From Massospora cicadina (Eukaryota; Entomophthoromycota; Entomophthoromycetes; Entomophthorales; Entomophthoraceae), in the NCBI GenBank assembly GCA_022478985.1, contig JAKSZP010014537.1, positions 62,001 through 126,000 of the forward strand: a stretch of DNA of 64,000 nucleotides. The letters run 5' to 3'. The first letter of the stretch is position 1; every line of letters starts with the position of its first letter. This document shows positions 35,852-48,000 of the stretch, one piece after another. The notes under the pieces were generated by a model, which was given only the letters and a program-made list of their open reading frames with translations, ran no database searches and had not been told where the DNA came from. The position numbers and the translations under genes are program-made.

Positions 35852-37758
35852 TTTTTTATTTAACTGAGGCAAGCCAATCTGGGGATGGACATTACCTAGC
35901 TCCAAGGAGAAAAAAACTACGGTAGAATTTAAACGAACAGAAAGAGATGAATGGACCACTCAAACTGAATAAAAAAACTAAAACTAATTAACCAGGTCAG
36001 ATGCGGTAAACAACTATGCGTCCATGGTGGGGAGTGAGTCAGGATTGGGAGGCTCAGCTTCCTCTTCTGTGTTGGACAGTGTACAGCAGAGCGCTGAGAG
36101 CATGGGCGTTGGTGCATCCTTGAAATTAGGTTTGAGGTAGAAAAGTGGCTTGGGAAGCTTAAATTTTGCTATTAGGAGGGTGATGATATATTCAGAAAGG
36201 GATTTTTCAGCCTTGAGGCGAACTTTGGGTAGCATGGTAAAGTTGGCGATGTTGTTGCTGGTAATGCAGGTCTTGGGGCTAAATTTCGTAAGCAATAAAC
36301 TTTTTTTACTGCTTGTAGGCAACTTGTTGGAATTGGAGGTATACTTTTTTATGGATTTGTTGCATGGGGAAGGATAGGTGCAGGTACCTCCTTGGCCAAG
36401 ACTGCAACTGATTTTGCTACAGCCTTTTGGAGGGGGTGACAATCAGAAGAGGCAACAGCCTCTTCGATGAGTTGGTGGTCACTTTGGAATCCATCTGCAT
36501 CTGAGCATAGAGCATAGTGGCGAGTTGGGAATTGAGCCACGCATTCTTTGTTTAGGTACATTTTGAGGTTTGGGCCTCGACTGAATTGGAGATGGGATTT
36601 CTCAAATCATTGACTTCCTCCAAACAATTCCAGGGATTTTGGTTGAAGACGATAGGTTGATTGGAATATGGGTGGTCTGGATTGGGTGGCTGGGTGTCTT
36701 TTGGATTCACTGGGGTCCATTCTGGCTCCTGATTAGTTGGAGTAGGAGTGGTGGTTTGTCATTCCAGTTCCTTATTGGTTGAATTCATGGCAGTTGCATC
36801 TACCATTTTGGGTGGAGGGGGGAGGATTGTGCCCCATTAAAAAAAGATTTTGATGTCAGCTATGGGAGCATTGTGGGGAAAGTTGAGCGTGTTGGCTCCA
36901 TCTTAGGCTATGGTGAGGCAGCGCCACTTTGAGTGGTCCAGGTTGAAGCAAATGAGGCTGATCGTGCGCCCTTATCTACTCTGGCCCAGAAAGGGTGGTC
37001 AGGGGCAGAGGGGATAACGATGCAAGGGGGAGTTGAAATGGCAATTTCATTTGATATTGGGCATATGGTTGCAAAGGCACAAGGGCCCAATAGTTAGTTG
37101 GCTCCGTTGGGAACCATAAATTGTAAAATAGGTCAGCGCCATATACTGGCAACCCATCTACTCTTTCATTAAATATACTTTCAGGGGGGAGGTGGGTGGG
37201 GAGGCCTGCAAATTGAACTAAAGAGTGGTATCATCCAGCATCTGGGTGCGAGTGGTTGGGATAGGGGTTTCCTGTAACACTAGGGGAATGTTGGCTGTGA
37301 TTGCAGCATCAGCTTCACAAGTGAAGCCAAGGTTGAAGTACACTTTGTAGAAGTGTAAGTCAATAAATCCTGCAGGCTGCATAAGCGCTGGGCTAATTCA
37401 ATTATTTGTATATTGTTGTAGGGAGCAAGTTTCCATATTTGACCTGGAGGTTAAATTGCATCTTGCTCTGGGGTTGCACAATGGGGCTGTAAGGCACCAT
37501 TTGAGAACATGCGAGGTGGAGGGTGAGATCCTTGGGTGGAATGTATTGACCTGAGGAATTGGGGGTTGGTCAATCTGGTTCAAAAGCATTCCCCGCTGGG
37601 TGGAAGAAGCTAGGAGGGATTTTTCCGCTGCCCCATTTTAGAGCAGCGAGGGTTAGGCCAAGGACATTGGTGGTTTGCTGGTTGTCAGTTTTTCAGAGTT
37701 GTTTAGTTCTTCTATAATTCTTAATTTGCTTAAATGGGTTATCAAGCAGAAAGAAAAA
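35852..37758 (-). mobile_element. ORF1-only LINE derivative, element D
   Basis: A minus-strand unit of about 1.9 kb. Its 3' end is atgtccatccccagattggc, then ttgcctcagttaaataaa, the family terminus. Its 5' end (ttctttctgcttgataaccc) matches those of A and B. It lies between LINE F and the left half of element C, apparently inserted into the A-rich 3' tail of LINE F; both edges are low-complexity A/T, so its TSD cannot be read with certainty. Boundaries are good to about 10 bp. Confidence 0.78.
36014..37667 (-). pseudogene. element D single ORF: gag-like with novel C-terminus
   Basis: The start is ATG 37667-37665 (M-S-L-A), aligned with element A. After an early stop and shift, the frame has IPPKDLTLHLACSQMVPYSP and FNLQVKYGNLLP. 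The region before the knuckle is seen as MGPCAFATICPISNEIAIST and IPSAPDHPFWARVDKG. The C-terminal region is clear: GFQSDHQLIEEAVASSDCHP, then LQKAVAKSVAVLAKEVPAPI, and KDAPTPMLSALCCTLSN near 36070-36120. It ends with PPNPDSLPTMDA and TAG at 36016-36014, the place where element A ends. The C-terminal conservation across A-D is the best evidence that this frame was under selection. Several stops and indels are present now. Confidence 0.78.
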
Positions 37759-37949
37759 ATGATTTTTAATTTTTAGTTTTTTAATTTTTTTTGGGAGTAC
37801 ATGACTGGAACGATGCACTCAAGGGATGGGATGGGCAAGTAATTGGGAATATTTTTAAAGCAGGTTGCAAATGGAGTGGTTTGTGCTATTTGCAATACCT
37901 TGGCATTGTGCCTTGCTATGGGTTGCTGTTGGGACATACCTTAGTTACC

Positions 37950-40900
37950 TCAGGTAAATGGGCTTACCATAAACATTTTTGTTGCACCAATGAAATATTG
38001 AACGTGTGTGAAATGGCCCAAGATGCTACTTGAGTATGTTGTTTCAGTGGAATGGCATCCCCAAACAGCCAGTAGCCAAAGATTTTTGTTTAGACTCAAA
38101 TGAAAGTTATTGATGGCTGTAACTGGGTCAGACTATTGCGGGCTTGCAGTAGCGGCAACTCAGCTACTATCAATTGCATATAATGCTAGAACAAAAAATT
38201 ATCTTGTTGTGATCGAAGTCTCAATGCCTTGACCCAGCCTGGAAGAGTTAATCTTTGGATATGAGGTTGGGATTTGTGGATTGTAACCTGCTAAGCGCAC
38301 CGCTTCTTCCCAGACTCTTACCAATGTTTTACATTAAACATACCTGTGGTGCCACGAATCTTCTTCGTTGCACACTGTGCACTTCCTGTGCGTGGCGTTT
38401 GAGCGCTCCCCTGTGCAAAAAAGGCGTTTAGCAACTCCCTAATGAAGGATTGTAATTTTGGGGTGGAGTAGAGGCTCACTTGATATTCTCTAAGTGGTAT
38501 TACAGAGCTCAGGAGGGCGAATTATTCCCCAGAATCCAGAGCTGGGATTGACTGGATGATTGGCCCCCTCTCCCTCAGAATTTGCATTGGCTGGTGGCGC
38601 TGGGTGCTGATGAAGTTTTAGAGTTTTATATTTTCTTCCACGGCAGATTTTTTGAGGTTTGAGTTCAATTCTTGTTTTTGATTTTTATATCTTGAAATAA
38701 TTGAGCATCCTCTTAGCTTCTGGCGTCACGTCACATGGCCCTACTAACCCTGGGCGTGAACCTAGATATTTGAATTGGGTGGTTGGGGATCCCGGGTTCC
38801 TGAGGGCTAGGTTTCTGGCTATTTGAGCCCTTGCTGCAGATTCCCATAGAGGAGGACTCCTTTTTAAGGTCGCAGCACTGATCCATTTCATAAATATGTT
38901 TGCAGTATTGCGTTCAGGGTTAATTAACCCCATCCCGCCTTCTTAAGTTGGCTTTTTAGTTTGGTGATCCTGGCTGGAGGGAACATGAGCCATATAACCA
39001 GGGCTGTAGAATTGACGTGAGTTTTTTAACAAAAGCTTGCTGAAGGCAATATCATGTGTGGGGTACCAAATTTTAGAGAAGAGCATAGTATTATCAAGGC
39101 GATATTTTCCAGCCAGAGATGTCTTCTTGAACTTCCACCTTGCCACTGTCCTTTGGATATCCTGAAGTATCTTCTATTACACCTCTTGAGTTGCTATACC
39201 CGCACTTGTGATGGAGATCCCTAGGTGTTCGATGGGTTCCTTTGGGCAAAGCATCTGAAAGGGTGATGGTATAAAGATGGATTTATTACATTTCTTCACT
39301 TTGCTTGTGCTTGTGGCTTTTCTTTTTGCCCTCTTGTTTTTAAGGCCTAGGCGCTTAGCATTTAATATCCTCAAGGCTTGTGATTTGGTTTTGTTGAGTT
39401 TGGCTAAGAGGATTTTCATATAGGCTGATTATCTCTTCTACCTTTGTGGAATCCGCCTTGGAGGAGACCCCATCCACACAGTTATCCGCAAAGGCCAAAA
39501 CCTTAAGTTGTTTTTGCCCCTTGCACTCTATACAAGCTAACTGTTTCTCCATCATCCATAGGAGGGGTAAATTGAGAGGTTGTACAAGATAGGGCTAAGT
39601 GGGTCCCCTTTACGGAGGCCTCTTTCTGATGTGACAGTAGGTGAAATGAATGCAGACCCTAGAACTGAGAATGTGGACAACAGCTGATGGTTTGCTATCC
39701 ATGAGATAAAGGCTTGGGGAAGCCCTATTTGTGAAGTATTGCCGCCAAGTGTTCCCAGTCTACTCTATCATATGCCTTGGTTTGGTCTATAAAGCAGAGC
39801 GTGCCCTTTATCCACCCAATGTGTTTGTTACTTGGTGGATGTTGTCCCAGATGGCCTTTTATGGGGTGAAACCATGCTGCTGTAAGCATTGCACTCCTTA
39901 GCTTTTTTAGAGCCAATTAGCCATTATCTTTCCCAACGTCTTCTTATCCGCGTTGATTAAAGATATTGGGCGCCAGTTGTTTAGGTAAGTACGGTCCCCT
40001 TTTTTGTGGAGCACTATGTGTAGGATTCCGCGCCTCCTGGGATCACCCTTTCTCTTGCAGACTTGAGTTAAAGAGAGATAGCATGGGCATCTTTATTAAT
40101 TATAGTGTGCTTTCATAGTACTCATAGGGGATGCCGTCTGGTTCTAGTGACCTGTTGGTAGGGAGTCTCTGTAGAACCTGTGCTAGTTTTTCCTCCGTTA
40201 TGGGGTCAACAAGGTTGGTTTAATGCTTGTCGTGGTTGGGGACAGCATTGGTGAAGTAGTTTTTAACATCTTCCTCTGTTAGGGCTGCCTTATAGAGTTC
40301 AGAGTAGCAGGAGTAGGTAATGAATGCTACCGCTTCTGAGTTGCTAGTGGTTTGGCCTTTTCATGTTTGGAATTTAGTGAGACTGGCGTTTTTGGACCTC
40401 ATTTTGTAAATCTGATAGAAAAACTAGGATAGTCAATCCCCTTGAACAGCCATCTGACACCTGCTTGGTGGCCTCAGTGTGCTTTTGGAGTTGTTTATGT
40501 TTCTTACCAATTAGTATCTGTTTCACCCAATTTCTAGCCCACTGTGGTGAGTAGCCGCTATGGGGTGGTATCTTTCCGGATAGTTTAATATTCTCTAGGC
40601 TTTGGAAAGTTTTTCTATTTTCTTCCTTGTGCGACGGGAGGCTGCATGAGCTGGTGCGGATAGAATCTCCTTTTCAACATTTTCCACTGTTGTTATAAAG
40701 TTTCAGAGTCAGTGCACTTGGCTAGTTATTCTACATGTCTTTTGTCTTATTTTCTACTTGGAACAGATTCACACTCTTTGGCAGCATCCCTTTCCAATTA
40801 TGGTTCTTGGGTGGTTCTTCCTTTGATTGGATACCAATTTATATAATTCTGTGGTCTGATAGATGTAGGACGATTTTTGCAAAATCTTCAGCTTGTGTTC

Positions 40901-41508
40901 CAATGACGCAGCCATGAGTATACAATCCAGTCTAATGGCGATGATTAGTTGATTAACTACAGTATTTAGTCGCTTCAGATTTGTAAAATATAATTTTGAT
41001 AATGATTTAGCATCTAGAAGGTTTTTGTTGTCATCAATTGCTGTAATTGGTTCAATTCTATTGGAGGGTTAGTGACATTTGGCCATTTGTCACGAGTTCC
41101 GTCCAGCCAACAATTGAAATCCCCTATTAAATCACTTCTTCTGGAAGGTTTAAGTCAAATAGGTTGCTCAAAAACTCTTCCCTTTTGTCCGCTTCAACAA
41201 GGGCATCTACTGAAGCGGCCTGATATGATTAGTTCCCATTTGAAGACCAGAACTAGAGCTCTTCCTTCCAAATAAGAGTATTAGTTGGTGATTGTAATCG
41301 CAGCTGATGTTTTGACTACAAATACACAAAAGCTGGTCCTGAATGTTTGAAAAGGGAGAAAGAGCCTGGACCACACTTCCTCCTTTCCAATGGTTCACTT
41401 GCACTCCTGCAGGGCAATCACATCCACCGGTGGGTTTAGCAGGAGCATTAGTTTCTTATCCAGGGATTTATTGGATGAGAGTCCTGCTATGTTGAGAATC
41501 CCAATCAT
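37950..41508 (-). pseudogene. LINE F ORF2: endonuclease-reverse transcriptase
   Basis: The start is ATG 41508-41506, followed by an EEP N-terminus (MIGILNIAGLSSNKSLDK, then VDVIALQEC). The endonuclease middle is badly decayed. RT landmarks are CFIDQTKAYDRVDWEHLA (39830-39760) and the active-site block LAFADNCVDGVSSKAD, where the catalytic F-A-D-D reads F-A-D-N at 39492-39481, a loss of the second Asp. Later blocks include PIEHLGISITSAG, LAGKYRLDNTMLFSKIWYP and LINPERNTANIFMKWISAAT. The C-terminal Cys/His motif is seen as CTVCNEEDSWHHRY near 38360. The C-terminal end is approximate. It carries many stops and is certainly dead. Confidence 0.82.
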
Positions 41509-42892
41509 TAGCGAGCCCAATATGCCTGCTATGACTGCATAGGGCATGATTGACCCTGTGAAGTTGAGGTGGCTTGCTTGTATTTAGACCTAGTCATAGG
41601 ACCCTCGTAAATGGCTTGGGCTGGTTTTGTACTTTATTGCCATTCTTGTGGCCCAGAGTTCCGATTTGGTTTCTCTGTAAAGTGAGCACTATTGTCCTAT
41701 ATCCCGTTGAAGGTTTAGAAACAGTTAGCTTGTTAACGGGTTTGTTGACTGGTACTTGAATGGGTTGAGCTCCATTGTGTACAGGAAGGAGGTGTGCATT
41801 GTCCATTTCTGATTGAAATGCCTCTTTGCTCATTATCTTGCAGCTTCTGGGCTGTCTTAGGGACGGTCATACTAAAGAGGTGCTTATGTTGTTGCTCAAT
41901 GTTGCTCTTGGCTGCTTCCTCCCAAGCTGCTTCTTCCTTCTCTCCTTCTGCTTCTGCTTGGCCTTCGCCGCCGCCTTTCTGGCCATTTTCGCTTCTTTAC
42001 AATGCTCTGGGGAGACCGGTTGGACAACCTCATAGTTAACCTATGATCCCTCAGAGATGGGCTGTTAATACGTCCCCCTGATCTATATCCTTTGGACTTT
42101 CTTCACACTCAATAAACATTTTCCCTACCATGTAGCTGGACAGGCATTATTTTTATGTCCTACTTTGTTGAAGCCCGCGCATATGGGCGGGCTCTTTTCC
42201 TGGGCGGACTGAGAAAGGGCGAGACTGATTCCCCTTTAGGTCAAAGATGTATACTTTGCGTGGGATTGTGTTGATGTAACCATTGGTGTCCATGCCTGGG
42301 CGTATCATTGCTACAGCCTTGTCTATAGCCAGGTGGTGCAAGAGGAGATTTTTCCATTTAAAAATAAGCTAGTTCTCCATATGCGCTCATGTCGCTTGTT
42401 AGCGCTGCCTCCAGGTAGTCCAGCCTTTCATTGGTTGGGAGTCCTTATAGTACCACAAAAAGGTTTTATCATCCCTAAAACAGGTTCTTGTGATTATCAT
42501 ATTGTCTGTAATTTGTTCAGGCTCATTGCCTACTCTCAGCTTAGTGTAGGTGACTACAAATGGGGTCACTATGGCTGCATTAGCGGTCTCAGCAGTAGCA
42601 AAGCTAAGGTCTAAGATTCCCGTTGCAAGTTTTTCAGTCAAGCTTACAGCTTCTGGGAAGCGTCCTGGGATAGCTTGACAAACTGCTTCATAACTTAGAG
42701 GTTCCTCAACGCCAAAGTTCATGAGCAAACCAAATTCACATGAGTACTTGGGAAATGCGTGGCTGATATTTCCAGTTCAGTGGAAATCTTGGACCATCTT
42801 GAGATAGTCACTGGTTGGGACATATGGTCATTTTTTGAACTATGGTTAAAGTTGAGCAGCTGGGCCTTCTGTACCATGCTGTTCCCCATCAT
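41490..42892 (-). pseudogene. LINE F ORF1: gag-like protein
   Basis: A plausible start is ATG 42892-42890 (MMGNSMVQKAQLLNFNH). After a frameshift near 42730 the frame reads IPGRFPEAVSLTEKLATGIL, then LDLSFATAETANAAIVTPFV. Further on, DKAVAMIRPGMDTNGYINTI leads to a zinc knuckle near 42130-42190 (CAGFNKVGHKNNAC) in which the second Cys has become Phe. This is collinear with ORF1 of LINE G (GKAIAVLTP ... CTHCDVFGHKAHAC). The C-terminal part (41500-42100) includes a Lys/Ala/Glu-rich stretch in keeping with a basic tail. The exact stop is not determined. Confidence 0.72.
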
Positions 42893-43037
42893 CGCTGCTG
42901 CATAGGTGTTTGAGTTCAGTGGATTAAGTCACTTTGTCATCACCTGATTGGATGGAACAATTAAAACAAGTTGTGATTGGTTGAATCAATTTAATCACCC
43001 GTAAACAAAAGTGATGCTTATGGGTAGACTAGCTGGC

Positions 43038-43050
43038 AGGTGCGATTTAT
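43038..43050. repeat. target-site duplication of LINE F, right
   Basis: aggtgcgatttat, one difference from 35834-35846. Confidence 0.75.
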
Positions 43051-43296
43051 GCTCATAATTTTGACAACCAACCAATTTTCTGTGAACTCACCCCACATAT
43101 TGCTGATAAGCCCACACCCTTGTTCTCTGCCTTGACCCGCGCTCTGTATGATGAGGAACCCGCGGATATGCCCTCTGATTCCCTTTTCCCCTTTCATTAT
43201 GGTGGGATAAGCGTCTCACAGCTGTACCACCTGGTTGGTTGTATTCTTGTTTTGTGTGTCTCACTTCTTATTTTGTGGCTGTTTCATGTTTTTTAA
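43051..43296 (+). pseudogene. element C single ORF, 3' part
   Basis: Directly after the TSD the plus-strand frame reads NFDNQPIFCELTPHIADKPT, then PLFSALTRALYDEEP. It aligns with the C-terminal end of the element A protein (NFHESPIISDIKPYATDAPT, then PLLSAV). That alignment identifies this orphan piece as the missing end of element C. The frame runs to a TAA near 43296; the ancestral stop was probably near 43220, where A and C share the bases ccacct.gttggttgt. Confidence 0.78.
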
Positions 43297-43378
43297 AATT
43301 TGGTTAGTTTTTGTGTTTCTGTTTTGGTACTTTCTGTCTCCCAGTCATCATACCTTGAATAAAAAATGAAAATTTGAA

Positions 43379-43390
43379 ACAAAACCCCAC
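43379..43390. repeat. target-site duplication of element C, 3' side
   Basis: acaaaaccccac, 11 of 12 bases identical to 34258-34269. Confidence 0.62.
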
Positions 43391-44178
43391 GCCAGTACAC
43401 CACAGTGTATAAAGGGTTTTATTATTGGTCATAATAATCCCCCTTTTAACAATCATACACTCTAGTAATCATCAGTATCTAAATGTACAATGATATACAA
43501 GCTAATGATCAGCCAACTGACTTGTAACTTCGCTTATGAAGATTAATATTTTATACTGTACCATCGCCCACTCTCTGCCAATCTCGATGGTGAGTTACGC
43601 CATTAGCATACATTGTGGGGTAATAGACCACATTATAATTAAGAAGTTGTCAGAGAAGCAGTAGAAGTTATTCCCTTCTGGTATCCTCATCAAGGGAAGC
43701 TTTGGTTGCAATAGATTTGGATTAGGTTTCCTCACTTAAAAGTCAGCAGATGAAGCTGCAAAGGTGATAGTTTAGTTAAAATCTTCGGGATCTCACACAT
43801 TGTGAGTAAGGAATGCACCCACTACAACAAAGATACTTCAAACTTTATCAGCTTTGATGATCTCTTGGAAACTGTCCCACAAAATTATTTAGAAAGTACC
43901 TGAAAATTGGCTTAGAAAAAATTGGTGTTATAAAACAGTGTAAAATATAAAGCTTTTATTTACTGACAAAGATTTTCAGTAGCACATCTATTGCTGTTAT
44001 TGACCTTCGCCTGGAAATCTGGAAGAAATTTTTTTAGAATCTCAATAGTTGATAACTTTAACTCTCTATTAAATTCCACTCCAATCCATATAATGTCCTC
44101 TTGAATAGGACACTCATGTTTGCATTCATTTTAAATTGCTGGACTATAAGGCGCATGCCTGCCCCTTATAAGTTAGAA
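43391..44178. other. AT-rich spacer
   Basis: This lies between element C and gypsy element L. There is no open frame of note and no recognised motif. Confidence 0.5.
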
Positions 44179-45381
44179 GTTAGCTCAGTGACATCAGATA
44201 GCTTAACATGTGAGGCCAACTTTCTGCTCAGGGGTTTATTCCGCGCAGATTAAGCACAGGACAAACTTCTCTAGGATCACAATCATCTTTATAGAGCAAA
44301 TTCTCCTCTGACGCTACCCCTTGTAGTATTGATCGCTGTGGTAAACTATTCAGACATGGCAAATCTCTTGTTGACACCACATAGACTTTTCAGCTTACGT
44401 CAGCCCTCAGGGCTCAATGAAAGACTTCAATCTCTCCTTTAACAACTTAGCTAAAAGCTATCCGTGATAGAAAGTGTCCTGATTCAAACAGAGAAGATCT
44501 CTGACTAGTTACTATATTCTATATATGGTTTATCCCAGACTGGTTATTGTAGATTAGTTCAATTAAACAACTATAAGTGCAAGTAAAAGAATAAGCTGAG
44601 ATTCTGTGGAAAGGTTTTCTATTAAGGTATAAAGTAAAGTGTTTTATGCTTCATGGAATAATTCAAGATTTAGAAATGAGTGAAATATTGTAAAGTAATT
44701 GGAATTATGGGTTTTGATATGAGAATCACTAAAATTCCTAATTAGACGTCTTCTGCTGCTTTAGTGGCTTCGTCCATTTAGACCAATTCCTATAGCTGTT
44801 AGCTCCTTCTCACAATGTTTATCCCTGAACCTGGATGATCAGTGGCCCATTCATCCCACCTCGCTTCTGGGTTGTGGACCTTTGTTTTTATGCTGATATT
44901 GTTTATATTACTAAATTTCAAAAGCCCTTCTCAACTTAAGGTTTGAGCAATGGTGCTCCTATGATGTTCCTCGCATTAGATTTTTAAGAAATTCTCAACC
45001 TTGAAAAATTTTCTGATTTAGTGATATTTTTGTGCCTCAAATGCTCTTGTTGGGGTAATTTGGTCAGCTCATCGTTGCATCATTGGCAGAATTCAAATTA
45101 TTTTGTCCTCATAAAGGTATATAAAGGGGTTTATTTCATACTGAATTTCGTTATTGTCATCTTTTATATTAAATCACTGGCTTATCATGGCGAAAATTAT
45201 TTCACGTTATGTCATTTCACTCTTGGTAAAAATCCTGTGCTTGTAATAATCTAAAAAGGGCTTTTCTGCCCCAATCCGTGGCAGGTTGGTTACTGTACCT
45301 CCACTGGTTTGGTATTAAATTCTAGTCATTCAACTTGTTGAGGAATGATATGTGGAACCAGTCATGGCCTCATCTGTGACA
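44179..45381 (-). repeat. 3' LTR of element L
   Basis: Similar to 51258-52477. Shared blocks include cttaacatgtgag, gagcaaattctcctctga, agatctctgactagttac, aaacaactataagtgcaagt, tttgagcaatgg and ctgtacctccactgg. On the minus strand it begins tgtcacagatgagg, the canonical TGT start, directly after a purine tract. Confidence 0.84.
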
Positions 45382-45392
45382 CTTCACCTCCC
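45382..45392 (-). promoter_or_regulatory. polypurine tract of element L
   Basis: On the minus strand gggaggtgaag ends immediately before the TGT start of the 3' LTR, the expected plus-strand primer site. Confidence 0.72.
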
Positions 45393-45899
45393 AAGAAGAG
45401 ACCTGGGGAATGATCTAAGGTTCTGAGAATGTACTCTATTAAAAAAAACAATAGTATCATCAATTTGGATGGAGTATTCTACTCCTTTCTTTGGTAAGAC
45501 AGTAGCAGCTATTGCCAAATGGCCTAAAACTTCTCTAGTTGTGTTACCCTCAAGTGATAAAAAACCTTGTTTCCTAGGCTGAACTCTGGTAGCCTAATAC
45601 ATCTCTGATTTTCCTGTTATCTCTGATAAATAGTCACTTCAATGTTGTTTGAAGCCTTTAAATAAATTCTTATAAACTCATCAGCTAGCTCCTGCTGGTA
45701 GCTTCCAGGAGGAAGGTTTTTCTGGTACCTTTGAGATGTTTGGTGCTAGGAGGGTGGCAGAGCTGCCTTTCGCCCATATAGGGCTCCGAAAAGGGACATC
45801 ATAATCACTAAGCGGTGGCTCAATTGGTAAGTTAACAACATGAGTGCAGCAACTGATCCCATTTAGACTTGTAGTTAAGAACCATTTTCTTAAAATCCC

Positions 45900-48000
45900 C
45901 TCCTAAGGTTCCATTCACTCATTAAACACTTCCGTTGGAGGATGGAGTGTAGAAGGTAGTTTTGCTGCTTTACTTCCACTAGGTTCATAATCTCTTTCAC
46001 GACGTCTGAGGTGAAGTTCTTCCCATTGTCTGATAGTAAAACTTGAGGTAAATTATGCCTCATGATAACTTGATTGTACAGAAAGTGAGCGGTAGAGTTT
46101 GTAGTGTACGTCTTGAAAGTAGAAGCTTAGCCCACTTGAAGAAGTGGTCAATCGTGACTAGGATAAAGTTGGATCTGCTGGAGGCAGTTGGCAAGGGTTT
46201 CACCACGGAAATTAAGACATTAACGAAGGGCGCTTTGGGGAGAATTGGCTTAAACTCAAATTGCTTCTACATTAGGTAAAAACTCCTACAAGCTATTTAC
46301 AACTCTAAGGCTTGGTGCACATCAACTACCATGCACTCCTGTAGAGCTTCTCTTTCAGGTATTTTAGCATTTTTTGGGATCTTTCATGGCCCACGTGATT
46401 ATGGGCCTCTACTACTAACTCTAAGCAGTCACTAGGATAGATATAGGGGTATCACTTGTTTTGTACCTTCTTTTTGTAATTTACCATTTATACGCCAAGT
46501 GTCTTTAGAACTTCTCCTCAGGACGCTCTTAACTTTCTCTGTTTCATCCTTCCAGGCTTCTTATGGTAGCCCAATTATGCTATAAAGGTCATCACTCTCT
46601 GGTGCTTGCATACAAACACTGGTAACCTTGACAAGCCATACACATTGAGGTGTTTATCTCCTGCTCAATGTATGATTTCAAAATCATATTTTTGGAGGAG
46701 TAAAGCCTAATCGAGAAAAGCGTCCATCAGGAGCCCTCATATTTCTCAACCAGCAGAGTGACGCATAATCTGTGACTACCTTAAAATGTACCCTATACAA
46801 AAACTTAAAATTTTTTTACTGCTCTGATCACTGCCAAGCGCTCATGCTTGGTGACCTTATAGTTCTTCTCTTCCTTTCTGAAAACTTTTAAGTAGTACTC
46901 AATTGTGTGATCCACATCATCTTCATCCAATTGTGCCAAGATCGCGTCGAATCCTACATCACTGGCATAAGTATATAGGTAGAATGGTTTGTTGAAGTCT
47001 GGATAAGCCAATATTAGTGCATGTTTCAATTGTTCCTCTAACTCCGCGAAGACTTACTCCTGTGTCAGGCCCCACTTGAACTTTATCCTTAGTGAGCGTG
47101 TTTTAGGGGCGCCACCAAATCTGCAAAAAGGGAGATGAACTGCCAGTAGTATCCCACCATTCTGAGGAAGACTTAAATATCCATCATGCTCATTGATGGC
47201 TCCATTGCCACAATGGAGTTCATCTTCCCTCTTTAGTTTTGATTCTATCAGGGCTAATCTAGTGCCCAAAAACTTCAGCATCTTTTGAGAAAGGTATACT
47301 TGTCCCTTTTACTTCATCTTATATGTGTGCAGCCATATAAAGACCTCTTGGAGGTGCTACAGATGCCCTTGAAACGTTCATCTGAAAACAGTAATGTCAT
47401 TAAGGTTTATCATCATGTTTGATAAATCTCAGTCGCCAAAAATGTGATCCCTTGCACGCTGGAAGGTAGTAGGGGCGTTAAAGAACCCCTGCAGCATCCT
47501 CATGGGCTCAAAAAACCCCTGGACACTGATCATTGCGCACTTCTCCTGATCCTTTGGTGAGAGCTCCATCTGCTAGTAGCCACTGACCAGATCTATCGCT
47601 GAAAAGTACCTTGAACTTCCCATCTCTTCAGAGTGTCATCAATGCGTGGTAGTAGGTACAAGTCCTTCTTATATATAGAGTTTAGGTGGCGGTAGTCCAT
47701 GACTACTCTATAGATTCCTACCTTTTTGTGCACCAGCAACAAAGAAGATGCCCACGGGCTCTTTGACAGTCTAATTAGCCTTGTCATGGCTAAAAAGTTC
47801 TGCTCTTGAGAGATAAGTGTATTTTCTGCTTTTGAGCAGTGATAGGGTTTAGATATGAATGGTATAGTGGAACCAGTATCCATTTTATGGACCTTGCCCT
47901 TGCATAGGTCATAATCATAGAAGCCTGTACGGAAGATGTAATCAAACTTGTCAAACAGCTCATTGTGTGCCTTCTGCTGTTTGTGGGTCACATCACCAGA
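45900..48000 (-). pseudogene. element L RT, RNase H and integrase
   Basis: RT opens at 47991-47593: FDYIFRTGFYDYDLCKGKVH, then LIRLSKSPWASSLLLVHKK and YRVVMDYRHLNSIYKKDLYL. The Y-L-D-D block near 47400-47440 reads N-L-N-D (INLNDITVF), so one catalytic Asp is lost. RNase H at 47029-46805 reads PFYLYTYASDVGFDAILAQL, then YKVTKHERLAVIRAVKKF; its first catalytic Asp position is Y-A rather than D-A. The integrase core near 46180-46000 shows VTIDHFFKWAKLL and LLSDNGKNFTSDVVKEIM, with both catalytic Asp visible. The domain order (RT, RNase H, integrase last) is that of Ty3/gypsy, not copia. Stops and shifts are frequent. Confidence 0.85.

Larger units (their letters stand above)
37759..43037 (-). 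mobile_element. LINE F, decayed but nearly full-length APE-type LINE
   Basis: This minus-strand LINE has a short 5' leader, ORF1 and ORF2. It is inserted in element C with a 13-bp TSD (one mismatch) at 35834-35846 and 43038-43050. Its ORF1 and ORF2 align with those of LINE G, so it is the same broad family, but it is more decayed. Its A-rich 3' tail (near 37760-37790) was the landing site of element D. At about 5.3 kb it supplies the ORF1 N-terminus that LINE G lacks. Confidence 0.82.
34270..43378 (+). mobile_element. ORF1-only LINE derivative, element C, split by LINE F
   Basis: The two halves are 34270-35846 and 43051-43378, together about 1,905 bp. The left half carries the shared 5' end (atctctcttcccgcttaaac) and most of the ORF. 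The right half carries the last part of the ORF and a 3' end (tctgtctcccagtcatcata, then ccttgaataaa) that is a diverged form of the family 3' terminus. The reading frame resumes across the gap at the GAIY position of the protein. The 7.2-kb interruption contains LINE F and, within the tail of F, element D. Confidence 0.82.
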
